Shown: positions 48,831 through 56,755 of the stretch, in pieces
How positions within the stretch are numbered: the first letter of the stretch is position 1
Layout: each line of letters starts with the position of its first letter
Position numbers and translations under genes: made by a program
Source: Raineyella antarctica
GTDB lineage: Bacteria; Actinomycetota; Actinomycetes; Propionibacteriales; Propionibacteriaceae
Length of the DNA: 64,000 nucleotides
Assembly (NCBI RefSeq): GCF_900092135.1
Contig: NZ_FMYF01000007.1
Span: forward strand, 92,466-156,465
Direction: 5' to 3'
The notes under the pieces: generated by a model
Seen by the model: the letters and a program-made list of their open reading frames with translations, nothing else
Database searches by the model: none
What the model was told of the DNA's origin: nothing

Positions 48831-50456
48831 TCAGAACCCCAACCCGCGCACCCGCAGCTCCTCGGCGACGACCGCCGGAATGCCCGCCTGTCCGGCGAGC
48901 CGGGGCCAGTCCCGGCGCAGCACCTGCCGCACTCCCCCGCGGTCCAGCCGGCCGAGCGCGGCCAGCGGCGTTCCCGCGGGAACGTTCCGGCACTCCAGCA
49001 GCACGTCGATCCACTCCTCCACCGGCAGCTCGCGCCAACCGGCCAGCCGGTCCCGCACGTCGGCCGCCGGGGCCGCGACCGCCGCCAGCGCCGCGTCCAG
49101 CCCCGCCACGAAGCCGGCACGGTCCGCGGCGAGCCGGGCCAGGTCTGCGGGGGCGTGGGTCCAGCCCTCCAGCCAGCCGACCACGGCTGCGGTGACGACC
49201 GGGCCCCATTCCTCGGTCAGCACCCGCCACTCGTACGCGTCCAGGGGCACGCCCAGCCCGGCCAGCGAACCGGCCAGCTTGCGGTCGGCGATCACCGGCC
49301 GGAAGTCTGCCACGTCCGCGGCGAGCGGGCGGGCGACCAGGCGGGCCAGGTTGCGGGTGTCCATGGTGGAGCAGATCACGTGCTGGGCCCGGACCTGGAC
49401 GTCCTGGTCCCCCTGCACCGGCCCGAACCACGCGTACATCTGCGCGGGCAGTTCGGGGACGGCGCTCCACAGGGCGCGATAGGGCAGCCGGCGGCCGGCG
49501 CGGACGACCTCGGCCAGCCGGGTCATGCCGCGCTCGCCGGTGATCAGCCGGGCGAAGACGACCGGGCCGACGTCACCGGCCAGCAGGTCCAGGGCACGGT
49601 CGTCGACCGGGGCAGCCGGGTCGAGGGTCAGCGCGTCGAGCCGGGCGATGAACTCGTCCACGTCCGCGGCGTCGCCGTAGCGCTCGGGGTGGTCCAGGTA
49701 GCTGCGGCACAGGGCTCGCGCGCGCTCGGGGGCGGTCGGCGGGCCGGCGTCCAGGTCGACCAGCGTCGCGGGCCCGGTACTCGCGCCGAAGTCGTCGGTG
49801 ACCGAGAACGGTGCCACCACGACCCCGACCCCCGGACCGGCGGTCTCGGCCGGATCGTACGGGTGGGCGACGAAGCTGGACCACCACATGTCCGCGCCGA
49901 CCCGCCGTGGCAGGGCGCGGGCCAGCGCGGCGAAGGTGTCGATCGCCGTCATCCGGTCCCGGGCGCGCAGCAGCAGCGGCGTACGATCCGCCAGCCGGGC
50001 GATCAGCACGGCCAGCAGGTCGGGGGCGACGTCCCCTGGCAGCGGCTGGGTGCGCCGCGCGGTGAGTTGCAGCGCGGGCAGCGCCTCGGCATCGGGCTGT
50101 TCCTCGCGGAGCCGCAGCACGCCGTCGCGGGCCAGGTCCAGCAGGTCGGTCGCACCCTGGCGGCCGGACGGGTCGAGGACGCAGTGCGCGGTGAAGGTGC
50201 CGGGACGCCCGACCCGGCCCAGGTAGACCTTGGAGACCAGGATGGTGCCGTACGCGGTGGGGTGCGCCTCGAGCCCGCCGGGGGGCTCGGTGCCGCGCAT
50301 CACCTCGGCGTCCGAGCCGCGCGGCAGGAACGTACGGGCCTGGTCCGGCAGCCACGGCTGCCCGTCGACCAGCGGCCATCCCGGGGAGGCGCCGAGCACG
50401 CCCAGCCCGTTGCTGGTCGGCGCCCAGCCGACCACCGCCTGCTGGATCTCAGCCAC
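48831..50456 (-). CDS. GTPase-associated protein of the GAP1-like type
   Basis: A 541-residue protein with no membrane segment or signal peptide. It begins VAEIQQAVVGWAPTSNGLGVLG, and residues ~40-160 (GSDAEVMRGTEPPGGLEAHPTAYGTILVSKVYLGRVGRPGTFTAHCVLDP) show the 'HSYGYTSRRFAGRPGNYFAH'-like layout I associate with GTPase-associated protein 1 N-terminal domains. The middle is helix-rich. GTG 50456 overlaps the GTPase gene's stop by 8 bp. Such proteins occur next to GTPase genes in actinobacterial conflict or signalling clusters. No enzymatic motif is visible; role presumably as GTPase partner. Assignment rests on recalled family shape and context. Confidence 0.6.
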   Translation of the reverse strand: MAEIQQAVVGWAPTSNGLGVLGASPGWPLVDGQPWLPDQARTFLPRGSDAEVMRGTEPPGGLEAHPTAYGTILVSKVYLGRVGRPGTFTAHCVLDPSGRQGATDLLDLARDGVLRLREEQPDAEALPALQLTARRTQPLPGDVAPDLLAVLIARLADRTPLLLRARDRMTAIDTFAALARALPRRVGADMWWSSFVAHPYDPAETAGPGVGVVVAPFSVTDDFGASTGPATLVDLDAGPPTAPERARALCRSYLDHPERYGDAADVDEFIARLDALTLDPAAPVDDRALDLLAGDVGPVVFARLITGERGMTRLAEVVRAGRRLPYRALWSAVPELPAQMYAWFGPVQGDQDVQVRAQHVICSTMDTRNLARLVARPLAADVADFRPVIADRKLAGSLAGLGVPLDAYEWRVLTEEWGPVVTAAVVGWLEGWTHAPADLARLAADRAGFVAGLDAALAAVAAPAADVRDRLAGWRELPVEEWIDVLLECRNVPAGTPLAALGRLDRGGVRQVLRRDWPRLAGQAGIPAVVAEELRVRGLGF

Positions 50457-51615
50457 CGTAGGTCCCCTGCCCGGCCACCGACTCGGTGTCGCGGTGGTAG
50501 CTGGCGGCGGCACCCTCGAGCAGCCCCATGTCGTGCAGCAGGCCGAGCAGCGGTTCGTGCACCCGGATCGGGGCGATCCGTTCGAACAGGCCGAGGTTGT
50601 TGACCGCACAGCCGGTGGCCGAGACCGCGTGGTAGCGGGTCAGCAGCGAGAACCGCCCGACCTCGGCGAGGATGGCCTGGCCGTGCGCGGCGAGGAGGTC
50701 GTACGGCCAGCGGGACTGGCGGGCCAGGTAGCCCTCCTCGTTGCCGTAGAAGCCGGGGTCGAGCGGGATCGACTGGCCGGGGTGCGGCCGGCGGGCCTCC
50801 AGCGCGGCGAGCTCGTCGCACTTGGCCACCACGACGGCTGTCGGGATGGGGTCCCGGCGGCGTTCCAGGACTGTCCGGGTCGACTGCAGCGCGGCGACGA
50901 CGGTGCCGGCGCCGGGCGCGGTGGCCCCCTCGATGCCCTCCGGCAGCGCGAAGCCCGAGCCTGGCGCGAAGGCGAGGTTGACCGGCGAGCAGAACACCAG
51001 GGCCCCGGCCATCACGGTCAGGTACGGGTTGAGGTCGGCGCTGGAGCGGGCATCGCGGTAGCCCTCCCCCGCGGCATCGAAGAACAACAGGTTCACGTCG
51101 TCCTCGGGCGCCCAGTCGCGGTGCATCCGCACCACCAGCGGGGACGTACGCTCCAGCCGGGTCTGCTCGGGGGGACGGCGCATCGCCAGCGGGGTGACGT
51201 AGTCGCGCTGGTAGACGGCCCGGGAGTGCTCCTCGACGGTGAACGTCAGCCCCATCGGGGCCAGGTCGGTCATCCCGACGATGCGGTGCAGCAGGACGGC
51301 CAGGTAGGTCGACTTCGAGACCGAGGAGGGGCCGACCAGCCCGATCGGGACGGTCTCGCGGCGCAGGAACTCGGCCGGCATCCGGTGGCCCTGGGGGCAG
51401 CGGTGGTGCACCCCGAGCCGGAGCATCTCCAGGTGCTCGCGGCGCTCCCGGTCCCGGTCCCGGCCGGTGGCCCCGAGCAGCGCGCGCACGGCGCGAGCGA
51501 CCCGCTGGGGCACCGAGACCCGCGGCGGTTCCCACGCCTCGCTCTGCGCGTTGTACGCGGTGAACTGGCTCGCCCGGTAGTGGACGGCGCACTGGGGGCA
51601 CAGGTAGCGGGCCAT
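50449..51615 (-). CDS. Zinc-ribbon P-loop GTPase (TRAFAC-like, 'double GTPase' neighbourhood)
   Basis: A 388-residue protein. An N-terminal zinc ribbon is split across C6-x-x-C9 and C73-P-Q-G-H77. The GTPase domain follows: G1 GPSSVSKST (95-103), G3 DAAGE (180-184) after a hydrophobic strand, G4 AKCD (264-267) in place of NKxD, and a late SATGC (G5-like). The spacing is as in small-GTPase-like TRAFAC proteins. It is coupled to a 51-aa membrane protein (1-bp TGATG overlap) and to the GAP1-like protein (8 bp), so all three should be made in equal amounts. GTP hydrolysis is likely; effector unknown. Confidence 0.75.
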   Translation of the reverse strand: MARYLCPQCAVHYRASQFTAYNAQSEAWEPPRVSVPQRVARAVRALLGATGRDRDRERREHLEMLRLGVHHRCPQGHRMPAEFLRRETVPIGLVGPSSVSKSTYLAVLLHRIVGMTDLAPMGLTFTVEEHSRAVYQRDYVTPLAMRRPPEQTRLERTSPLVVRMHRDWAPEDDVNLLFFDAAGEGYRDARSSADLNPYLTVMAGALVFCSPVNLAFAPGSGFALPEGIEGATAPGAGTVVAALQSTRTVLERRRDPIPTAVVVAKCDELAALEARRPHPGQSIPLDPGFYGNEEGYLARQSRWPYDLLAAHGQAILAEVGRFSLLTRYHAVSATGCAVNNLGLFERIAPIRVHEPLLGLLHDMGLLEGAAASYHRDTESVAGQGTYGG

Positions 51616-51770
51616 CAGGGCAGCACCACCCAGAGGGTGACCAGCAGGACGACGGCCAGTCCGACCAGCCGCAGCACCCGGGTGCGGGTACGGAACCGGG
51701 CCAGGGCGCGCTGGTGCTCCAGCCGGGCGACCCGGCGGCGCTCGGCCTCCTCGAAGGTGGGCAGGGTCAT
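51615..51770 (-). CDS. 51-residue single-helix membrane protein
   Basis: MTLPTFEEAERRRVARLEHQ begins a short charged helix; residues 34-50 (VLRLVGLAVVLLVTLWVVLP) are a transmembrane tail ending at the C-terminus. The ATG overlaps the kinase gene's stop by 4 bp and its stop overlaps the GTPase start by 1 bp, which strongly supports it as a real gene. Probably it is a cytoplasmic-facing helix with a tail anchor that brings the GTPase to the membrane. Confidence 0.75.
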   Translation of the reverse strand: MTLPTFEEAERRRVARLEHQRALARFRTRTRVLRLVGLAVVLLVTLWVVLP

Positions 51771-53272
51771 GGGAACAGCAACCTCCCGAGAGAGAGCAGG
51801 ACGATCCCGACGAGCATGCCGACCACCGCGGCCGCCGCGACGGTGGCGACCAGGTAACCGGCCCAGTGCCACGGCCCGAACTCCTGCGCACCGAGGTACC
51901 CGCGGGCGGTGACCATCTGGCGCCACCAGCCACCCAACTGGGCGGGGACCGAGTCCGGGTCGGCGGTGTCGACGGGCAGGGCACGGACCGGACGGACGAG
52001 CGGCAGCGGTGGTGGCTCGCGACCGGGCAGCGAGGTGGTGACGTCCAGCGGCATGGGCAGGGCCGTGGTCGGGGCGACCCGGGTCCGGTCAGCGCCGGGA
52101 TCGACGCTCCGGGAGGTGCCGCCGCCGGGGTACCGATCCGCGGCGTGGCCGGCGACGCCGTCCGTCCACGGCTCGGCCACCAGTCCGTACGCGCGCATGG
52201 CGGTCTGGTCGGGATCGTACGGCTCGGCGGCCACCGGCGCGCCCGGGCCGGCGAGCGGGGCGGGCCCGCGCACCGGCAGCTGGAAGCTCGCGGTCGGAGC
52301 CTCGACCGGAGCAGCCGGGCGGGGCGGGGCGACCGGGGTCAGCCGGTCCAGCAGCGCGCGGGCGCTGGGGCGGTTGTCGGAACGGACGGTCAGCGCCAGC
52401 CGGATGCACTCACGCAGGGTCGGGTCGGTGACCGCGGCCAGCAGGTGCTCGTCGGCGGACCGGCCGGTCCCGTACGCGTCCTCGTACGCCCTCGGGTCAT
52501 TGACGGCGGTGACGAACGGGTGCCGGTTCGGGGCGTACATGTCCAGCGCGGTCAGGCCCCACGAGAACACGTCGGAGGCGCGGTCGATCTGCGGGGAGAG
52601 GAAGTGCTCGGGGCTGGCGAACTGCAGCGTGGCATGCCGGTAGGCCGGGCCGTTGTCGCCCGTCGCGCCGCCGGACTCGTAGTCGATCAGCTCGACGCCC
52701 GAGATCGTGGTGCCCTCCACCCGGACGATCACGTTCGCGGGCTTGATGTCGCCGTGGAAGAGCGGGTTGCCGTTGTACGTACGGGTGTGCAGCTCCACGA
52801 TCCTGGCCAGCACCATCCGGGCGAGCAGCACCTCGTTGCCGGCCAGGCCGCCGGAGGACCGGGTCTGGGTGAGGGTGAGGCCGTGGATGTAGCGCCGGAT
52901 CACCCACGCGTAGCCGTCGCCGACGCCGGTCGCCGGCACGCCCTCGAAGAGCAGTCCGTTGCGGCGGGCGGCCTCCTCCTCGTTGGCGAGCAGCCGGGCG
53001 GCCTGGACCGGCACCGTCGCCACGCCTGGCGGCACCGCGATCACCTTGACCACGAACGCCTCGGGCATCTGGTCGGGGCGCATCTGGCCCCAGAACCCCA
53101 GGAACGGGGTGAGCTTCTGCTGGTCGATCGGAGACAAGGCCGGGCGGAGCCGGCGGGTCAGGTCGATCACCGGCTGCCGGCCGGCGGCATCGACCAGTTC
53201 GGCCGGGTCGTCGGAGCGGGGCCCGAAGAGCACACCGGTGGCCTCGACGGTCGTCATCGGCGGCTGGGCCAC
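51767..53272 (-). CDS. Membrane-anchored kinase-like protein
   Basis: A 501-residue protein. Residues ~60-330 form a eukaryotic-type kinase fold: VVK with the ATP-anchoring lysine K76, a Glu in NEEEAARR (98-100), catalytic loop HGDIKPAN (173-180), then IDYES (196-200), where DFG is expected, and DVFSWGLTALDM. There is no clear glycine-rich loop. A Pro/Ala-rich linker (330-460) leads to a C-terminal TM helix (about 470-495). GTG 53272 is preferred (AGGGAG 7-8 bp upstream); ATG 53257 is the alternative. It heads the operon, and may phosphorylate or only scaffold its partners. Confidence 0.75.
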   Translation of the reverse strand: MAQPPMTTVEATGVLFGPRSDDPAELVDAAGRQPVIDLTRRLRPALSPIDQQKLTPFLGFWGQMRPDQMPEAFVVKVIAVPPGVATVPVQAARLLANEEEAARRNGLLFEGVPATGVGDGYAWVIRRYIHGLTLTQTRSSGGLAGNEVLLARMVLARIVELHTRTYNGNPLFHGDIKPANVIVRVEGTTISGVELIDYESGGATGDNGPAYRHATLQFASPEHFLSPQIDRASDVFSWGLTALDMYAPNRHPFVTAVNDPRAYEDAYGTGRSADEHLLAAVTDPTLRECIRLALTVRSDNRPSARALLDRLTPVAPPRPAAPVEAPTASFQLPVRGPAPLAGPGAPVAAEPYDPDQTAMRAYGLVAEPWTDGVAGHAADRYPGGGTSRSVDPGADRTRVAPTTALPMPLDVTTSLPGREPPPLPLVRPVRALPVDTADPDSVPAQLGGWWRQMVTARGYLGAQEFGPWHWAGYLVATVAAAAVVGMLVGIVLLSLGRLLFP

Positions 53273-53412
53273 TGTCCGCTCCCTCCCCTGCGCGTGTGTC
53301 GGCTCCAACCAGTCTAGGGACGCCGGCCAGCGCATCCTGCCCCGCGCGGATCCCATGGGGCACTTCCGGGGGGTGCTGGGGGACATCCCCCGCGCCTTTC
53401 GGGGCCGGTCGG

Positions 53413-53456
53413 GTGCCTGTCCGGAGTGCGGCACGTGCCTGTCCGGGGTACGGCAG
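53413..53456. repeat. Imperfect 22-bp tandem repeat upstream of kinase/GTPase operon
   Basis: GTGCCTGTCCGG at 53413 and at 53435 each head a 22-bp unit, with differences in the second half. It lies in the 294-bp divergent region between the kinase-like gene and the ferric-reductase-like gene. An 11-bp direct repeat (AGAACCGGCAC, 53521-53531 and 53532-53542) and a GGGGG-ACAT-CCCCC hairpin at 53378-53391 are also present. These may be regulatory; no promoter can be named. Confidence 0.6.
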
Positions 53457-53566
53457 GGGTGATCGGTGCGGCAAGAGGGGGCGGTGGTGGACGGTCCGGC
53501 GCGACTCACATGGCAGCGGGAGAACCGGCACAGAACCGGCACAGGATCCGGGAGTGCTCTTGAAGC

Positions 53567-55129
53567 ATGCAGTCGCCAGCGTCTCGTATCCCCCGCCCGA
53601 TCGGCTCCGATCCCGGTGCCGCCTCGTCGGCGTACGCCACCCGTGCCGCCGGTCCTGCCGCCACCGTCCGTGACGAGTACGGCACCCGCCCGAACGACAC
53701 CCGCCACTACGGCCCCCAGCGCTCCGCCACCCCCACCCGCAGTTCGATCGACCAGCGCGGCACCAACGAGATCGCCCTCTCGCTTCCCGCACAGGCCGAC
53801 CAGGACAACCTCCGCGCCCGTCGGGCCACCCGGTTCCTGGCCATGGTCGGGGCGATCGGTGGAGTGGTGCTCGGCCTGACCATCCAGGCCGTGTTCCCTC
53901 TCACCGGCACCCTGTCCAACCTGATCTACGCCGTCTCGGTGCTGGCCGCCTCGATCGGCACGTACGGCGTGCTGATCCTGCTGCTGCTGATCGCCCGGCT
54001 GCCGGTGCTGGAACGCGCCATCGGCCAGGACCACCTGGTCACCTGGCACAAGCGCATCGCCCCCTGGTCGATGTCGCTGGTCTTCGCGCACATCATCCTG
54101 GTCGTCACCAGCTACGGCATGGACGCCAAGGTGAACTGGTTCGCCGAGATGTGGAGCCTGGTGACGAAGACGCCGTGGATCCTGCCCGCGCTGGCCGGCA
54201 CCGCCGCGATCATCGCCGCCGGGTACACCTCGTGGAAGCGGGTCCGGCGCACCATCAAGCACGAGACCTGGTGGACCATCCACCTGTACACCTACCTGGG
54301 CATCGCCCTGGCGTTCGCGCACCAGATCACCTCCGGTGGCCCGTTCCTGTCCGGCTGGTCCCGGGCCATGTGGATCGGCCTGTACGTGGCGGTGTTCGGC
54401 GCGATCATCGCCTACCGGGTGGTACTGCCGATCGTCCGCTCGCTGCGCCACGACCTCAAGGTCGCCATGGTGGTCCAGGAGGCCCCCGGCGTGACCAGCG
54501 TGTGGGTCCGCGGCCGCCGGCTGGCCGGACTGGGCGCCAGCCACGGGCAGTTCTTCAACTGGCGCTTCCTGCACCCCGGCCTGGGCTACGAGGCGCACCC
54601 GTACTCGATCTCGGCGATCCGCGGCGACATGATGCGGATCACCGTGAAGGCCCTGGGTGACGCCTCCGCCACGATGGCCCAGCTGCCGGCCGGCACCCGC
54701 GTGCTGGTCGAGGGCCCGTACGGGGCGGTCACCCCGGGCCGGGTCGCCCCCGACGGCGAGGACCGTACGCGTCGCACCGTGCTGATCGCCGGTGGCGTCG
54801 GGATCGGCCCGGTCGTGGCACTGGCCGAACGGCTGGCCGGAGAGGCCCGGCTCGACGTGATCTACCGGGCCGGCTCGATGGAGTCGATGGCCCACCGCGA
54901 CGAGCTCTGGGCGCTGCAGTCCCACCCCGGGGTGAAGGTCCACCTGATGCCGGGCCACCGCCACGCCTACCCGCTCAGCCCCGAGCACCTGCGCGCCACC
55001 GTCGGACGCCTGGACGACGCCCAGGTGTACGTCTGCGGGCCGGCCACCCTGAACGAGCAGGTGGTCGCCTCGGCCCGCCAGATCGGAGCCCGGCCGGCCA
55101 ACATCCACCACGAAGTCTTCGACCTGTGA
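53567..55129 (+). CDS. Ferric reductase-like membrane flavoprotein with NAD(P)H reductase domain
   Basis: A 520-residue protein. An N-terminal disordered stretch of ~90 residues precedes six or so helices of a ferric-reductase-like (YedZ/NOX-type) membrane core with paired histidines (WHKRIAP, VFAHIILV, HLYTYLGIALAFAHQ) for two haems. The C-terminal ferredoxin-reductase domain has HPYSIS (FAD), PYGAVTPG, GGVGIGPVVALAERL (NAD(P)H) and YVCGPATLNEQV. It should move electrons from NAD(P)H across the membrane. The next gene, an FMN-binding protein, starts 7 bp downstream, making it the likely acceptor. Confidence 0.92.
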   Translation: MQSPASRIPRPIGSDPGAASSAYATRAAGPAATVRDEYGTRPNDTRHYGPQRSATPTRSSIDQRGTNEIALSLPAQADQDNLRARRATRFLAMVGAIGGVVLGLTIQAVFPLTGTLSNLIYAVSVLAASIGTYGVLILLLLIARLPVLERAIGQDHLVTWHKRIAPWSMSLVFAHIILVVTSYGMDAKVNWFAEMWSLVTKTPWILPALAGTAAIIAAGYTSWKRVRRTIKHETWWTIHLYTYLGIALAFAHQITSGGPFLSGWSRAMWIGLYVAVFGAIIAYRVVLPIVRSLRHDLKVAMVVQEAPGVTSVWVRGRRLAGLGASHGQFFNWRFLHPGLGYEAHPYSISAIRGDMMRITVKALGDASATMAQLPAGTRVLVEGPYGAVTPGRVAPDGEDRTRRTVLIAGGVGIGPVVALAERLAGEARLDVIYRAGSMESMAHRDELWALQSHPGVKVHLMPGHRHAYPLSPEHLRATVGRLDDAQVYVCGPATLNEQVVASARQIGARPANIHHEVFDL

Positions 55130-55136
55130 GGCAACG

Positions 55137-55817
55137 ATGAAGAAGGCAGTCACCACGGTCCTCGTCACCGGGGCCACCATCGCCGGCGTCGCCGGAGTGC
55201 TGGTGCTGAACCCGCGGACGCCCTCCCTCACCGCGGGAACCGGCACCGGCACCCAGGTCAGCCCGGACCGGGCCCAGCTCCGCGGAGCCAGCGGTGCCGG
55301 CCAGGCCCGGCCCGCCCTCCCCAACTCCGGGTCCGACCCGGAGGGCGAGAGCGAGGAGCACGGCTCCACCTCCTCCGGCTCGACCGGCTCGGGCTCGGTA
55401 TCCTCCGGCTCCAGCTCGTCGGGGTCCTCGTCCTCCGGCTCCTCCGGCTCCGGCTCGTCATCCTCTGGTTCGTCCGCCTCGGGTTCGGCCTCCTCGGGTT
55501 CCGGCTCCGGCTCGAGCAGCTCCGGATCCACCTCGACCAGCACGAAGACGTACACCGGCTCCAGCTACTCCTCCCCGTACGGCCCGATGCAGGTCTCGAT
55601 CAGCGTCGCCGGCGGCAAGATCTCCGACATCCAGTGGCAACAGGTCCCGATGAACGACGGGCACTCCGCGCGGATCAACAGCTACGCCGCGCCGCTGCTG
55701 GTCCAGCAGGCCCTGGCCGCCCAGTCCGCCACCGTCGACGGGGTCTCCGGCGCCAGCTACACCACCGAAGGCTTCCGAATGTCCCTCCAGTCCGCGATCC
55801 AGAAGGCAGGCCTGTGA
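55137..55817 (+). CDS. Extracytoplasmic FMN-binding domain protein
   Basis: A 226-residue protein. An N-terminal signal-anchor (residues ~4-25) and a Ser/Gly/Thr-rich, proline-poor linker (about 60-135) keep a C-terminal FMN-binding domain (~136-226) away from the membrane. The flavinylation site is VSGASYTTEGF near residue 205, with Thr as the expected covalent FMN attachment site. ATG 55137 follows GAGGCAA by short spacing. ApbE is encoded immediately downstream (1-bp TGATG overlap), the standard partner. Confidence 0.9.
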   Translation: MKKAVTTVLVTGATIAGVAGVLVLNPRTPSLTAGTGTGTQVSPDRAQLRGASGAGQARPALPNSGSDPEGESEEHGSTSSGSTGSGSVSSGSSSSGSSSSGSSGSGSSSSGSSASGSASSGSGSGSSSSGSTSTSTKTYTGSSYSSPYGPMQVSISVAGGKISDIQWQQVPMNDGHSARINSYAAPLLVQQALAAQSATVDGVSGASYTTEGFRMSLQSAIQKAGL

Positions 55818-56743
55818 TGACCCAGCGCACCGACTCCCCGAGCAACGACTCCCCGAGCAACAAGACCCCCGGCAACGAGACCCCCGGCAACGAGACCCCC
55901 GGCAACGAGACCCCGACCGTCACCCAGCGCCGCCCCGCCGGCCGCCGCTACACCCACCTGCAGGAGATGTGGGGAACAGTGGTGGTGATCGACCTGGTCG
56001 AGGACCCCGACGAGTGGCCGGCCGACGAGGTGCTGGAGGGTGCGATCACCGAGGCAGTGGAACTGATGCGGTGGGTCGACCGGGTGTTCTCCACCTATCG
56101 GCAGACCTCCCTGGTCAGTGCGCTGCGCGCCGGCCGGCTGGCCGAGTCCGACCTGGACGCCGGTGACCCGGACCAGGCGTCGCTGATGGAGGTCATCGCC
56201 GCCTGCCGCTGGGGTCGTACGCTGACCGCCGGCCGGTTCGACCCGTGGGCGGCGCCGGGCGGGTTCGACCCGTCGGGCTATGTCAAGGGCTGGGCCGCCG
56301 AACTGGTCGCCGACCTACTGGTCGGGCGCGGCTTCGGGAACGTCTCGGTCAACGCCGGCGGCGACGTCGTCACTCGCGGCCGCCCGGCCCCCGGCGAGGC
56401 CTGGCGGATCGGCATCCGCCACCCCGACGACCCCGAAGCGATCATCGGCGTGGAGGAGGTCACCGACGGTGCCGTCGCCACCTCGGGGGCGTACGAGCGC
56501 GGCGACCACATCGTCGACCCGGCCACCGGCCTGCCCGCCACGGGCGCCCGGTCCGCCACGGTCGTGGCCCCGCACGCCGGCCTGGCCGAGATCCTGTCCA
56601 CGGCGCTGGTCGTGGGCGGACGCGACGGTGCCATCTGGGTGGCCAGCCAGCACGGCTGTCGCGCCCACGTCGTCGACCCGGCGCCCGCGATGACCGCCTG
56701 GTCCACCTCCTGGATCGGCGACCGGCTGCAGGCCGTCGGCTGA
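55817..56743 (+). CDS. apbE: FAD:protein FMN transferase
   Basis: A 308-residue ApbE-family enzyme that attaches FMN to a Thr or Ser of target proteins. Family marks: EMWGTVVVIDL, RVFSTYRQTS, DPSGYVKGWAAE, SVNAGGDVV and DGAVATSGAYERGDHIVDPATG. Residues 6-35 comprise low-complexity repeats (DSPSN, then NETPG three times; 15-bp DNA units near 55834-55916). There is no signal peptide or lipobox, so the enzyme should be cytosolic, although its presumed substrate is extracytoplasmic. Confidence 0.93.
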   Translation: MTQRTDSPSNDSPSNKTPGNETPGNETPGNETPTVTQRRPAGRRYTHLQEMWGTVVVIDLVEDPDEWPADEVLEGAITEAVELMRWVDRVFSTYRQTSLVSALRAGRLAESDLDAGDPDQASLMEVIAACRWGRTLTAGRFDPWAAPGGFDPSGYVKGWAAELVADLLVGRGFGNVSVNAGGDVVTRGRPAPGEAWRIGIRHPDDPEAIIGVEEVTDGAVATSGAYERGDHIVDPATGLPATGARSATVVAPHAGLAEILSTALVVGGRDGAIWVASQHGCRAHVVDPAPAMTAWSTSWIGDRLQAVG

Positions 56744-56755
56744 CCCACTCCGTGG

